A DNA stretch of 64,000 bases from Planctomycetota bacterium (lineage in GTDB: Bacteria; Planctomycetota; UBA1135; JADKAF01): positions 5,456,001 through 5,520,000 of the forward strand of contig JADKAF010000001.1 in assembly GCA_016719295.1 (NCBI GenBank), read 5' to 3'. Under the pieces are notes generated by a model, which searched no databases, was not told the DNA's origin, and saw only the letters and a program-made list of their open reading frames with translations. A program made the translations under genes and the position numbers. Positions 52,109 through 61,147 of the stretch are shown here, piece after piece (position 1 is the stretch's first letter; the number at the start of each line of letters is the position of its first letter).

Positions 52109-52846
52109 CTAGTTGCCGGGGCCGAAGAAGGTCCGCACGCGAGCGGTGACCGTGCGCACGTCCTCGGTGATCTGGCGCAGGTTCGCGGCCGATGTCGCCA
52201 GCTCGGAGAGCAGCTCCGCGAGTCCGCCCGCGCCGTTCGGGGCAGCGCCCGCCGCGAAGCGCTCGAGCGACGCGGTGGTCCGCTCGACGGCGCGCGCCAC
52301 GACCTCCGCTCGGCTGAGCCCGCTCGCGTCCTTCGCGCCCAACGCGGATTCCAGCTCGGCGGTGATCGAACGCACGGAAGCGGTGGCCGCCTCCACGTCG
52401 GCGAGGACGCGATCGAAGCTCGGGCTCGCGTCCCCGGGGATGACGCGGCCTTCCTCCCAGCCGCGGCCCTCCGCGTCGCCAGCGATCGACAGCACGACAT
52501 CGCCGAGGAGGTTCGCCGTTCGGGCGCGAGCGCGGCTCGCGGGGCCGAGCCACTGCAAGGGCTCCGCCGTGGAGCTCGCTTCGCAGCGGATCAAGAAGCT
52601 CACGGCGCCGCCGACCACCTCGCGGCGGATGGAGCGCACCGTGCCCACACGTACGCCGTCGATCTCGACGGGGTCGCCGATCTGCAGGCCGCTGCGCTCC
52701 GGCAGGCGCGCGAGGAGGGTGCGCGTCGTTCCCAGCAAGCGCGGATCGGCGCGCATCCAGATCACGAGGGAGATCGCGAACGCGGCGAACGCTGCGAGCA
52801 CGCAGCCGCCGAGAACGACTTGATGACGAGGCGTGCCGTAGCTCAC
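52109..52846 (-). CDS. mlaD: MlaD-like MCE-domain lipid transport protein
   Basis: The GTG start at 52846 overlaps the ATPase stop (GTGA), giving 245 aa. The N-terminal membrane helix is VVLGGCVLAAFAAFAISLVIWM. The MCE domain is clear: LPERSGLQIGDPVEIDGVRVGTVRSI. The C-terminal 100 residues are helical/coiled (AEVVARAVERTTASLERF, LREITEDVRTV-like). MCE proteins form hexameric rings that pass phospholipids between membranes, powered by the MlaF/MlaE-type ABC transporter encoded just upstream. No MlaB or MlaC is present nearby. Confidence 0.9.
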   Translation of the reverse strand: MSYGTPRHQVVLGGCVLAAFAAFAISLVIWMRADPRLLGTTRTLLARLPERSGLQIGDPVEIDGVRVGTVRSIRREVVGGAVSFLIRCEASSTAEPLQWLGPASRARARTANLLGDVVLSIAGDAEGRGWEEGRVIPGDASPSFDRVLADVEAATASVRSITAELESALGAKDASGLSRAEVVARAVERTTASLERFAAGAAPNGAGGLAELLSELATSAANLRQITEDVRTVTARVRTFFGPGN

Positions 52847-53637
52847 GGATGGGTCCCCGGAGGGAAGCGGATGAGGGAGTCGGCGAAGAAGTCGCGCCCG
52901 AGCGGATGCTCGCGCAGCTCGCAGAGGTCTCCACGGAGCGCCACGCGTCCGGGCTCGCTCGGGCTTGCCTTGTGCACGTAGAGCACTTCGTCGGCGAGAC
53001 GCACCACGCTCTCGAGGTCGTGGGTCGCGACGATCGAGCTCAGGCCTTGGTCGCGCAGCTCGAGCAAAAGGCGATCGATGGCGCGAGCGCGCGGCGGATC
53101 CAGTCCCGCCGTGGGCTCGTCGTAGAGCATCACCTGGGGATCCAGGATCAAGGCCCTGGCGATCGCGACGCGCTTGCGTTCGCCGCCGGAGAGATCGGCC
53201 ACGGGGCGCGCGAGGAGCTCCGCCGGCAGGCCGGCGCGCCGCGCCGCGTCCGCGGCGCGGCGCGCGGCTTCGCCGCGGGAGAGGCGATCGCCGCGCTGCC
53301 GTTGATCGAGGGCCCACAGCAGGTTGTCGCGCACGAGCAGGTCGTCGAAGAGGGCGTGGCTCTGGAACACGTACGCGAGCACGTGACCGCGCAATCCCTC
53401 GCGACGGACCTCGCGCTCCGAGAGCGTGTGCAGCGCGCGACCATCGAGCTCGATCGATCCGCCCTGGATCGGCTCGAGCAGCGCGAGCGCCTTCAGGATC
53501 GTGGTCTTCCCGCAGCCCGAAGGACCGACGAGCACCGTGATGCGACCAGGCTCGGCGACGACATCGATATCGCGCACGAGCTCGCGCTCCCCGCGCACGA
53601 GGCGCAACCCGCGCGCTTCCAATCGCGAGCCGCTCAT
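52843..53637 (-). CDS. mlaF: MlaF-like ABC transporter ATPase
   Basis: 264 aa; the ATG at 53637 overlaps the permease stop (ATGA). Walker A GPSGCGKTT, Q-loop YVFQSHALF, signature LSGGERKR, Walker B VMLYDEPTAGLDP and switch His in ATHD are all intact. It energises the MlaE permease for lipid movement. The C-terminus (about 215-264, SPSEPGRVALRGDLCELREHPLGRDFFADSLIRFPPGTHP) is longer than a bare ATPase core, as in other Mla ATPases. Confidence 0.93.
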   Translation of the reverse strand: MSGSRLEARGLRLVRGERELVRDIDVVAEPGRITVLVGPSGCGKTTILKALALLEPIQGGSIELDGRALHTLSEREVRREGLRGHVLAYVFQSHALFDDLLVRDNLLWALDQRQRGDRLSRGEAARRAADAARRAGLPAELLARPVADLSGGERKRVAIARALILDPQVMLYDEPTAGLDPPRARAIDRLLLELRDQGLSSIVATHDLESVVRLADEVLYVHKASPSEPGRVALRGDLCELREHPLGRDFFADSLIRFPPGTHP

Positions 53638-54428
53638 GGGTAGAGCCAGAGGAAGAAGCGCGTCAGCAAGACGTTGGCTACCAGGATCGAGAAGGACGCC
53701 GCGACGACCGCGGACTTCGTGTCCTCGCCGACCTGTGCGGTGCCCTTCTTCTCGCGCAGGCCCGCGGCGCAGCCGATGCCGCCGATCAAGAGCCCGAACA
53801 CCAGCGCCTTCGTCGCGCTGGTCAGCACGTCTCCCGCGCGCAGCTCGTCCGCGCAGCGAGCGAAGAAGGTGTGCGGCAGCATGTCGAAGGTGCTGAGCAT
53901 CACCAGCGCGCCGCCGCAGAGCGTGAGGGCATCCGCGACCAAGGTCAGCACCACGCACCCCAAGGCGACGGCGATCACGCGCGGAGCGATGAGCAGGGCC
54001 TCGGCATCCAGCGAGAGCGCGCGCATCGCCGTGAGCTGCTCCGTGCGCTGCATCGCGCCGATCTCGGCGGCGAGCCCGCTCGCGACGCGACCGGAGAGCA
54101 GCAAGCCCGTGAAGATCGGGCCGAGGGTCTGCACCGTGGCCACCGTCAGCACACCGACGGTGCGGATCTCGAGATTGAAGAGCTCGAGCTGATGGCCGAG
54201 CGAGAGCGCGAAGACGAAGCCGATGCAGAAGTTCCCGACGCCGACGAAGAGGAAGGAGCGCACGATCTGCGCGTGGGTCTGGCGCAGGATCTCGTGTGGC
54301 GTGACTTGCAGACGAAGGGCGCAGCGCGCCGTCGAGAGCAGCGGCGCGATCGATGCGCCCGTCGCTTGCGCCGCGGCGCCGAGGCGCTGGCCCAAGCGGC
54401 TCAGCACATGCACGGTGACGGCGAGCAT
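53634..54428 (-). CDS. mlaE: MlaE-like permease
   Basis: 264 aa, first gene of the three-gene operon. Family features include an N-terminal amphipathic region, then GNFCIGFVFALSLGHQLELF, the conserved LGPIFTGLLLSGRVASGLAAEIGAMQRTEQLTAMRALSLDAEALLIAPRVIA and about five membrane segments. 'GRxxSxLAAEIGxMxxxEQxxAL' is the hallmark of MlaE/TGD1 permeases. Coupling by ATGA and GTGA overlaps gives the order mlaE-mlaF-mlaD, different from the E. coli order mlaFED. Confidence 0.93.
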   Translation of the reverse strand: MLAVTVHVLSRLGQRLGAAAQATGASIAPLLSTARCALRLQVTPHEILRQTHAQIVRSFLFVGVGNFCIGFVFALSLGHQLELFNLEIRTVGVLTVATVQTLGPIFTGLLLSGRVASGLAAEIGAMQRTEQLTAMRALSLDAEALLIAPRVIAVALGCVVLTLVADALTLCGGALVMLSTFDMLPHTFFARCADELRAGDVLTSATKALVFGLLIGGIGCAAGLREKKGTAQVGEDTKSAVVAASFSILVANVLLTRFFLWLYP

Positions 54429-54523
54429 CGATCGGCGGGTGGCCTCCGGCGGGGAGGCACCAGTCTAGCAGCCTGGGCCTGGAGTCCGTGCTGTCGGCGC
54501 GCGCGCTTCTCGCGCCGAGGCCC

Positions 54524-55681
54524 TCATGCTCCGATCAGGTCGCCGTGCCCCGCGCTCTTCATCCACTCGCGCACGACGGAGGCCGGCGTCAGCAGGCCCA
54601 TGTGTGGGACGACGGTCGGGAAGCTCCGGCCGTGCGTGTAGATCTTGGAGAAGATGCCTATCAGGTTCCGTGACTCCGCGGCGAAGACCCCGCCACCGGA
54701 GTTCCCGAAGTACGAGGGCGCGCTGATCATCCAGAAGGATTGCCCCTCGAGGCGATGGTCGCGCGAGAGGATCTCGCCGTGCGTCGGGATGGGGTCGTTG
54801 CCGAGGGGGCAGCCCACCGCGTAGACGCTGGTGAAGCGATCGGTGACGCGCTCTTCCTCGGCGCTGGCGAAGGTGGCGACGTGAGGCCACGGTTCTTCGC
54901 GCGACACGACCAGCAACGCCAGATCGAGCGTCTCCTCGTAGGCCAGGAGATCCCCCGTCGCCTCTTGCGGTCCCTCCGTGCCGTAGAAGCCCAACTTGAT
55001 CTCGGCGCGGCGGTCGCCTCGCGCATCGAGCAGGATGTCGCGCACGACGTGGTAGCTCGTCAGCACGAAGTTGTTCCAGCGATCCTTCTCGGAGCTGCGG
55101 CGAACGGCGATGACGATTCCCGAGCCCACGGTGTTCGAGCCGCTCAAGCGGACGATCGGGCGCATCATCGTTCGCTCCATCGCGTCGCGATCGCGCTGCA
55201 GCAGCGTTTCGAAGCGCGCGAAGCGGGCCGAGGCCTCCTCGGCCCTCATGCGACCTTCGACGAGCGATCCGTCGATGCGAGCGAAGCGCTCCTCCACAGA
55301 GGCCTGCGTCTCGCCGAGCGCGCGAGCGACGCGCTCGTCGAGCAGGTGCAGCTCGTCGCGGGAGGCGCTGGCGCGGAGGCTCGAGATCTCCTCCTGGGCG
55401 CGGCGCAGCTCCGAGCGGAGCTCGGCGATCTCCGCGTCGAGGGCGCCGACGCGCTCCGAGAGGGCGGGGGCGCCGGCGCCGGGAGAGTTCTCCCTGGCGT
55501 TCGCGGCGGCGTTCCCGGCGCTCGGGCTGTCGCTCCGCGGGGAGATCGGGTTCCAGCGCGTCGTCGCGCTCGCCAGGGTTTCGCGCACCTCGCGGCGATG
55601 CGGGGGGGCGGGTTCCCAGAACGGCACGGCCGCGAGCATCGCGATGCCCACGCCCCAGACCGGCAGACTCCTCTTCAGCAC
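54524..55681 (-). CDS. Membrane-anchored trypsin-like serine protease
   Basis: No ATG fits well; I choose the GTG at 55681 (VLKRSLPVWGVGIAMLAAVPF) with GGAG 7 nt upstream, giving 385 aa. A signal anchor is followed by a Pro/Ser linker and a coiled coil (about 70-155, SERVGALDAEIAELRSELRRAQEEISSL). The chymotrypsin-fold domain follows with the triad His in TSYHVVRD, Asp in TLDLALLVV and Ser in YFGNSGGGVF. There is no PDZ domain, unlike DegP. It probably acts in the periplasm on damaged or signalling proteins. Divergent from ribBA. Confidence 0.85.
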   Translation of the reverse strand: MLKRSLPVWGVGIAMLAAVPFWEPAPPHRREVRETLASATTRWNPISPRSDSPSAGNAAANARENSPGAGAPALSERVGALDAEIAELRSELRRAQEEISSLRASASRDELHLLDERVARALGETQASVEERFARIDGSLVEGRMRAEEASARFARFETLLQRDRDAMERTMMRPIVRLSGSNTVGSGIVIAVRRSSEKDRWNNFVLTSYHVVRDILLDARGDRRAEIKLGFYGTEGPQEATGDLLAYEETLDLALLVVSREEPWPHVATFASAEEERVTDRFTSVYAVGCPLGNDPIPTHGEILSRDHRLEGQSFWMISAPSYFGNSGGGVFAAESRNLIGIFSKIYTHGRSFPTVVPHMGLLTPASVVREWMKSAGHGDLIGA

Positions 55682-55832
55682 CGCAACTCTCCGGATGGCT
55701 CCTTGGGGGTCTCCTTCCTCCGGGGCCTTATCGGACGCGCGCTCTGCTACGCGGACTTCTCCCCCTGTCAAGGTGCGGTGAAGAACGCTCTAAGTCTTTT
55801 TTGCTAAACGTCTTGGCGTTCTTTTCCGCGCC

Positions 55833-55852
55833 GTATCCACAAGTTTTCCACA
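55833..55852 (+). promoter_or_regulatory. Pair of DnaA-box-like motifs
   Basis: GTATCCACA (55833-55841) differs from TTATCCACA at one base, and TTTTCCACA (55844-55852) fits TTWTNCACA fully; both are in the same direction, starting 11 bp apart. A relatively AT-rich stretch (55790-55830) precedes them. It may be a DnaA-controlled promoter region for ribBA, or coincidence. No dnaA or dnaN is in the window. Confidence 0.35.
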
Positions 55853-55973
55853 AGCTTGGCCGGGGGCTCTCCCGCGAAAGGGGTTTCCATTCCGGCCCGG
55901 CCGGGCGCCTGGACCCGGGGCGTGGCCTGGCGTATGAGGTGGGATCCCCTTTCGCGTCGCCAACTCCCTGGAC

Positions 55974-57269
55974 ATGCCCTTCGCTTCCATCCCCGAGGCT
56001 CTCGAGGAACTTCGCGCCGGGCGCATGATCGTGCTCGTCGACGATCCGCGCCGAGAGAACGAGGGCGACCTCGCCATGGCCGCCCAGTTCGTCACGGCCA
56101 AGGCCGTGAACTTCATGATCAACCAAGGGCGCGGGCTGGTCTGCCTGCCCATGGAATCGAAGCGCTGCGACGAGCTCGCTCTCTTCCCGCAGGCGACGGT
56201 GAACACCTCCCGCAACAAGACCGCCTTCACGGTCTCGATCGAGGCGGCCGAGGGAGTCAGCACCGGGATCTCCCCGGCCGATCGCGCGCACACGATCCGC
56301 ACCGCGCTCGACCCGCGCACCAAGCCCGAGGACCTGGCCCGGCCGGGACACGTCTTTCCGCTGCGGGCCCGCGAGGGCGGGGTGCTCGTTCGCCCCGGCC
56401 ACACGGAGGCGATCGTCGACCTCTGCCGCTTGGCCGGGCTGGTGCCCGCCGGGGTCATCTGCGAGGTGATCCGCGAGGACGGGGAGATGGCGCGCGTGCC
56501 CGACCTCGAGGTGCTCGCCGCCCAGCACGGCTTGAAGATCGTGCTGATCGAGGACCTGATCCACTACCGCCGGCAGATGGAGCGGCTGGTGGACCGCCGG
56601 GTCTCGACCCGCATCCAGACGCGCTTCGGACCGTTCTCGATCCATGTCTACGGCTCGAAGATCGATCGCCTCGAGCATGTGGCGCTCTCGAAGGGCATCG
56701 ACGATCCGAGCCCCGATGGTCGCTTTCCCGTCCTGGACGACCCGGTCGTGGTCCGCGTGCACTCGGAGTGCCTGACCGGGGATGTCTTCGAGTCGCTGCT
56801 CTGCGACTGCGGTCCGCAGCTCCACACCGCTCTGGAGCGCATCGCCGAGTCCGAGCGCGGGGTGCTGCTCTACATGCGCCACCACGAGGGCCGCGGCATC
56901 GGGCTGGTGAACAAGCTGCGGGCGTACGAGCTCCAGCAGCGCGGCGGACTCGACACCGTCGAAGCCAACGAGGCGCTGGGCCTGCCGCCGGACATGCGCG
57001 AGTACGGCCTGGGGGCGCAGATCCTCTTCGACCTCGGAGTGCGCAAGATGCGGCTCCTCACCAACAACCCGAAGAAGCTCGGCGGCCTGCACGGCTACGG
57101 GCTCTCCATCGTGGAGCAGGTGCCGATCGAGGTCGGGCTGAACCGCTTCAATCGGCGCTACCTACTCACGAAGCGTGAGAAGCTCGGCCACTCATTGCGC
57201 CTCGACGAACCCGATGCGGGCGGGGAGCTGGCGCCGCCCGCGAGCACGGAGCCCGAGTCGCGATCCTGA
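55974..57269 (+). CDS. ribBA: RibBA: DHBP synthase / GTP cyclohydrolase II
   Basis: 431 aa. Residues 1-200 are 3,4-dihydroxy-2-butanone-4-phosphate synthase: DDPRRENEGDLAMAAQFVT, GRGLVCLPM, TVSIEAAEGVSTGISPADRAHTIR and RPGHVFPLRA with its catalytic His. Residues 205-400 are GTP cyclohydrolase II with zinc ligands in HSECLTGDVFESLLCDCGPQL and the active-site segment MRHHEGRGIGLVNKL. Both halves look active. Together they make the two precursors of riboflavin. I found no FMN riboswitch in the 200-bp leader. The C-terminal 25 residues are an unconserved tail. Confidence 0.96.
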   Translation: MPFASIPEALEELRAGRMIVLVDDPRRENEGDLAMAAQFVTAKAVNFMINQGRGLVCLPMESKRCDELALFPQATVNTSRNKTAFTVSIEAAEGVSTGISPADRAHTIRTALDPRTKPEDLARPGHVFPLRAREGGVLVRPGHTEAIVDLCRLAGLVPAGVICEVIREDGEMARVPDLEVLAAQHGLKIVLIEDLIHYRRQMERLVDRRVSTRIQTRFGPFSIHVYGSKIDRLEHVALSKGIDDPSPDGRFPVLDDPVVVRVHSECLTGDVFESLLCDCGPQLHTALERIAESERGVLLYMRHHEGRGIGLVNKLRAYELQQRGGLDTVEANEALGLPPDMREYGLGAQILFDLGVRKMRLLTNNPKKLGGLHGYGLSIVEQVPIEVGLNRFNRRYLLTKREKLGHSLRLDEPDAGGELAPPASTEPESRS

Positions 57270-57405
57270 GCCCCAGGGCACCGGGACCAACTGTCGTTTG
57301 ATATCCGGCCTCCTCGGGCCGCATGCTGGGCGGTTGTCTCCCGGCGCACAGGCGCCGATGATTTGAGAGGAAGAGCCGGCGGCGCGGCGGGTCCGAGGCC
57401 GCGCC

Positions 57406-58125
57406 ATGAGCTACTTCACGGGAGCAAGGCGCTTGCACGACCCCCGACCGAGCCGAGAGCCTCTCTCTCCTCGACCGACGGTGGGCCCGGATCCGGGCGC
57501 GCCGTCGTCGCTGTCGCGTCCCTACGCGACCGCCGAGGACGTGGACCTCGTGCGTTTGGTCGTCGCGGGCTCGCAGCCGGCGTTCGAAGAGCTGGTCGAG
57601 CGCTACCAGGGGCGGATCTTCCGCTTGGTCAGCCGCTTCGTCACCGGCACCGCCGAGGTGGAGGACATCGTTCAGGATGTCTTCATCAAGGTGTACCGGC
57701 GGATCGAGACCTTCACCTTCCAGGCCTCGTTCTACACCTGGCTCTATCGCATCGCCGTGAACACGGCGAGCGACGCTCTCTCGCGGCGCCGGCGCAGTAA
57801 GGTGCGCTCCGTCGAGGACCCGACGATCTTCTCCGGCGAGGGACCGGCGGTGCATTCGCCGAAGGCCCCTGCGCGCGGTGAAGGTCCGCCTGACGAGAAC
57901 CTCATGGAGCAGGAGCTGCGCGAGGTGACGCGCGCCATCCTCGCGACGATCCCCGAGAAGTTCCGCACCGTGCTCGTCCTGCGCGAGTACGAGGACCTCT
58001 CCTACGAAGAGATGGCCCAGGTCTTGGGCATCTCCATCGGCACCGTGGAGTCGCGGCTCTTCCGCGCGCGCGCGCGCTTCAAGGACAAGATGCTGCGCCA
58101 GTACCCCAGCTACTACAGCCGCTAG
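57406..58125 (+). CDS. ECF RNA polymerase sigma factor (RpoE-like)
   Basis: 239 aa with a 45-residue Pro/Ser-rich N-terminal extension. Region 2: AFEELVERYQGRIFRLVSRFVTGTAEVEDIVQDVFIKVYRRIETF. Region 4: LREVTRAILATIPEKFRTVLVLREYEDLSYEEMAQVLGISIGTVESRLFRARARFKDKM. The two are linked by an unusually long segment (FSGEGPAVHSPKAPARGEGPPDEN). It is followed after 23 bp by the probable anti-sigma gene and then a CpxP-like gene, a layout typical of envelope stress control. A second ATG could shorten the extension, but none lies close to region 2. Confidence 0.95.
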   Translation: MSYFTGARRLHDPRPSREPLSPRPTVGPDPGAPSSLSRPYATAEDVDLVRLVVAGSQPAFEELVERYQGRIFRLVSRFVTGTAEVEDIVQDVFIKVYRRIETFTFQASFYTWLYRIAVNTASDALSRRRRSKVRSVEDPTIFSGEGPAVHSPKAPARGEGPPDENLMEQELREVTRAILATIPEKFRTVLVLREYEDLSYEEMAQVLGISIGTVESRLFRARARFKDKMLRQYPSYYSR

Positions 58126-58148
58126 CCCCAGCGCTCAGGAACGAACCC

Positions 58149-58667
58149 ATGTCCGAACAGCTCTCCGAGAAGCTCCTCCAGCGCTTCGTGGACGGCGAGG
58201 TCACCGAAGACCAGGATCGCGCGATCCGCCTCCACCTGCGCGAGAGCGAGGACGAGCGCGCTCGCGTTCTCGACGCCTTGCGAACGCGCCATGCGCTCAG
58301 CGCCTCGGCCTCGCCGGTTCCCGCAGTGCCCCCCGGCTTCGCTGCTCGGGTCGCGCGGGAGGCCTTCTCCGCGGAGGCCCGCGCTCGCCACGAGCTCTCC
58401 CACGTCTTGCCGATCGTGCGGCGCCTCTCCTTCCTCGCGGTCGCCGCTGTCCTCTGCCTCGCCGTGCTCTGGCTCTTCGTGCGGCGCTTCGAGGACTGGG
58501 CTGCCGAACCCGAGGTCGGCGCGAACCAGGTGCTCTCGGTGAAGGACTTCTCCAGCCCGCACGACTCGTTCCTGCGCGCGCCGGAAGCCGAGCCGTCCGC
58601 GGAAGCAGGCCACGCCGCCGCGCCCCGCGGGAACGCGAGGCCGGAGCAGGGGAACGACCGGCGATGA
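58149..58667 (+). CDS. Probable membrane-bound anti-sigma factor
   Basis: 172 aa. The N-terminal helical domain (LLQRFVDGEVTEDQDRAIRLHLRESEDERARVLDALR) has the shape of an anti-sigma domain but lacks the HxxxCxxC zinc motif. One membrane helix at about 98-118 (LSFLAVAAVLCLAVLWLFV) and a 55-residue periplasmic tail rich in Ala, Glu and Pro follow. Position directly after the ECF gene and topology support the role. It overlaps the next gene by 4 bp. Confidence 0.82.
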   Translation: MSEQLSEKLLQRFVDGEVTEDQDRAIRLHLRESEDERARVLDALRTRHALSASASPVPAVPPGFAARVAREAFSAEARARHELSHVLPIVRRLSFLAVAAVLCLAVLWLFVRRFEDWAAEPEVGANQVLSVKDFSSPHDSFLRAPEAEPSAEAGHAAAPRGNARPEQGNDRR

Positions 58668-59131
58668 AGGCGCTGCGCCCGCAGCCTACGGGCGAGACCC
58701 TGGTGGAGAACCTCGAGGCGTCGCGACGCCTCGCGTCGTCTCGCCCGACGGCGGCGCGGCAGCTCCAAGTCTGGGTCGCGTTCCTCTGCCTCGCGTGGGG
58801 CTTCCTCGGATTCCTTGGGGGGACTTGGTTCGGGAGTCGAGCCACCGCCGGCGCTCGCGAGCGATCGTGGTACGAGGACTACGCGGATCGGCTGACGGCC
58901 GATCTCGGTCTGGATCCGGGGCAACGCGCGCGCCTGATCGGCTACCTCAGCGACTACGACCGCCGCGAGCGCGAGCATCGCGCGGCTTACGCGCTGGCGA
59001 TGGAGCGCGATCAGAGGGAGCTTGCCTCGCTCGGCAACAGCATGTACAGGACCCTCCTCGAGGAGATCGTCGTCGAGGAGCCCCAGCGCGAGCGCCTGCG
59101 CGCTCGCTTGTTGGCTGGGGAGAAGCGCTGA
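58664..59131 (+). CDS. CpxP/heavy-metal-sensor-like periplasmic protein, membrane anchored
   Basis: 155 aa. One membrane helix (LQVWVAFLCLAWGFLGFLGGTWFG, about 33-56) is followed by a helical periplasmic part, YEDYADRLTADLGLDPGQRARLIGYLSDYDRREREHRAAY...LLEEIVVEEPQRERLRARL. The spacing 'L..DLGLxPxQRxxL' is like the LTXXQ repeats of CpxP and zinc-resistance-associated proteins. Third gene of the ECF cluster, coupled to the anti-sigma gene. It probably modulates the anti-sigma complex or senses envelope damage. Confidence 0.7.
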   Translation: MKALRPQPTGETLVENLEASRRLASSRPTAARQLQVWVAFLCLAWGFLGFLGGTWFGSRATAGARERSWYEDYADRLTADLGLDPGQRARLIGYLSDYDRREREHRAAYALAMERDQRELASLGNSMYRTLLEEIVVEEPQRERLRARLLAGEKR

Positions 59132-59210
59132 GCGCGCCGGCGAGGCTCGTTCCAGCAGAACACACCCTTTGAGGACGGCCGACGCGCGGGGCGCGGCGGC
59201 CTGAAACGCC

Positions 59211-61136
59211 ATGGTCAAGGGCATCGGGATCGAGATCGAAGCCGAGGCAATCCGCGTCGCCGTCGTCGACGGCTCGCAGAAGCGCTTCGTGCTCACCGAC
59301 TTCAAGAGCGTGCCGATCGAGCGCGAAACGCCGGCCGAAGGCTCGTCCGAAGGGCCGAGCACGGCCGACATCACGCGGGCGATCAATGCGGCCATGCGCG
59401 AGATCCGCGGTAAGCGCGAGAATCTGGGCATCGCCGTCGATACCTCGCGCGCCGTGATCCGGGAGCACTCGCTGCCTTTCACCGGCGACGATCGCATCCG
59501 GCAGGTGCTGAAGTTCGAGATCGAAGGCAAGCTCCCGCAGATGGGGATCGACGACGTGATCGTCGATTACTACGTCATCGACGAGAGCGAGAACCAGAGC
59601 AAGCTCCTCGTCGCCGCTCTGCCGAAGAAGGTCCTCGAGCCGCAGCTCCGCGCCGCGGCCGCTGCGGACTGCGATCCGCAGGTCGCTTCGCTCTCTGCCT
59701 TCGCGCTGTTCAACGCGGTGGCGGCGTGCGGCAAGGTCCCGGCGCAGGGCAACGCCGCCTTCGTGCACGTCCTCGACGACCAGATCCTCTTCCTGGTGAC
59801 GGAGGATGGCGCGCTGCGCCAAGTTCGGAGCCTGAAGGGCGGCGCTGGCACGCTCGGTCGCAACATCCGCCGCGAGCTCGGACCCAAGGCGACGCCGCCG
59901 CAGTTCTCCGCTCCATCGGAAACGGAGGACGCCGGGGTCGACGAGGATCTCCTCGTGATCCAGGACGAAGCGCCTCCGACGATGGAGCTCGCGCGCGGCG
60001 AGGTCGGGCGCGATCTCGCGGAGCGCCAGTCGCGCGCGTTCATCTCGCGCCTGACGCGCGATCTCCGACGCACCGTCTTCTCGCTCCGCCTGCAACGCAA
60101 CACGCCGGTGTTCGTCTCGGGTCGCGTGAACGACCTGCCCGGCTTCGTTGCCGAGATGGCGTCGATCTTCGGGGGCGAGGCGCGCTCGCTCGATCTCCAC
60201 GAGAGCCTCGAGCATTCCATCGATCTCAGCGGTACCGAGCTGCAGGACGCAGGGGATCGGCTGCCGGTCGCGCTGGGCATCGCGCTGCACATGGTCGGCG
60301 CTGACTTCGTCGGCACGAACTTCCGTCAGGAAGAGCTCCGCTTCGCTCGCAGCTTCGACATCCTGAAGGTGCCGCTGGCGTTCGCGCTGTTCTTCCTGTT
60401 CCTCTTCCTCGCGCTGGAGAACGTGTATCTCTTCCGCGAGATCAACAAGAAGCTCGTCCCCGAGCAGCTCCACGAAGCCGAGCGCGCGGCGACGATCCTC
60501 ATCGACGCGGATCTCGAGTACGCCGGCTACTCGACGGGGCGCCAGACCTCACGCGATCGCTGGCACAGCCGCCTGAAGAGCCGCCTCGATCAGCTGGCGG
60601 AGTACGGCAGGTCGAACAAGATGCCCGGCTGGCCGAAGATCGAGTACATGATCGTGAAGCAGGGTGTCGCGACGGATGACCCGCTGCGCATGGCCTCGGC
60701 CTGCAACACCGCTCTGCGCGATACGGTGCGCAAGCTGCAGGAGGACATGGGCGGCGCCGTCGCAGGAACCGGCTATCAGATGCCGCCGTCGACGCGCGAC
60801 GCGTTGTGGAACGTCTTCGAGGCGTTCGACGCGGTGCAGAAGCAGAAGCAAGCGCGCCTGAAGATCGACTCCATCGATACGCGGCTCATCCTCGCCTCGC
60901 AGGCTGGCGCCCAAGACAGCCTCGAGCTGAAGCTCAACTTCGTCGTCTTCACGACGGACGTTGCGATCGCCGCCGACGTCAACACGACGCTGCGCGCGAA
61001 GCTCACCGAGCGCGGGGCTCAGGTCGCCGAGGACTTCAAGATGGATCCGGCGGGCAGCGCCGGCTCTTGGTACGACCTCAAGGTGACGTTCACCGAGCCG
61101 CCGCGCCGTCCCGATAGCCCGGTCACGGGAGAGTAG
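59211..61136 (+). CDS. PilM/PilN (GspL-like) fusion of a type IV pilus or type II secretion assembly
   Basis: 641 aa. Residues 1-375 are an actin-like PilM domain: KGIGIEIEAEAIRVAVVD, EIRGKRENLGIAVDTSRAVIREHSLPFTGDDRIRQVLKFEIEGKLP and DLPVALGIALHMVG-like segment at about 355. A membrane helix follows at about 385-405 (LKVPLAFALFFLFLFLALENVYLF). The rest is a periplasmic coiled coil plus a ferredoxin-like PilN/GspL part (LELKLNFVVFTTDVAIAADVNTTLRAKLTERGAQVAEDF). PilM and PilN are separate in pili but fused in GspL. The next gene is the PilO/GspM partner. No ATPase or pseudopilin is nearby, so the pair is detached from the main cluster. Confidence 0.85.
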   Translation: MVKGIGIEIEAEAIRVAVVDGSQKRFVLTDFKSVPIERETPAEGSSEGPSTADITRAINAAMREIRGKRENLGIAVDTSRAVIREHSLPFTGDDRIRQVLKFEIEGKLPQMGIDDVIVDYYVIDESENQSKLLVAALPKKVLEPQLRAAAAADCDPQVASLSAFALFNAVAACGKVPAQGNAAFVHVLDDQILFLVTEDGALRQVRSLKGGAGTLGRNIRRELGPKATPPQFSAPSETEDAGVDEDLLVIQDEAPPTMELARGEVGRDLAERQSRAFISRLTRDLRRTVFSLRLQRNTPVFVSGRVNDLPGFVAEMASIFGGEARSLDLHESLEHSIDLSGTELQDAGDRLPVALGIALHMVGADFVGTNFRQEELRFARSFDILKVPLAFALFFLFLFLALENVYLFREINKKLVPEQLHEAERAATILIDADLEYAGYSTGRQTSRDRWHSRLKSRLDQLAEYGRSNKMPGWPKIEYMIVKQGVATDDPLRMASACNTALRDTVRKLQEDMGGAVAGTGYQMPPSTRDALWNVFEAFDAVQKQKQARLKIDSIDTRLILASQAGAQDSLELKLNFVVFTTDVAIAADVNTTLRAKLTERGAQVAEDFKMDPAGSAGSWYDLKVTFTEPPRRPDSPVTGE

Positions 61137-61147
61137 GAGTTCACGCC

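Noticed and set aside
55772..55973. FMN riboswitch upstream of ribBA
   Set aside because: None of the conserved RFN-element blocks is recognisable in the leader.
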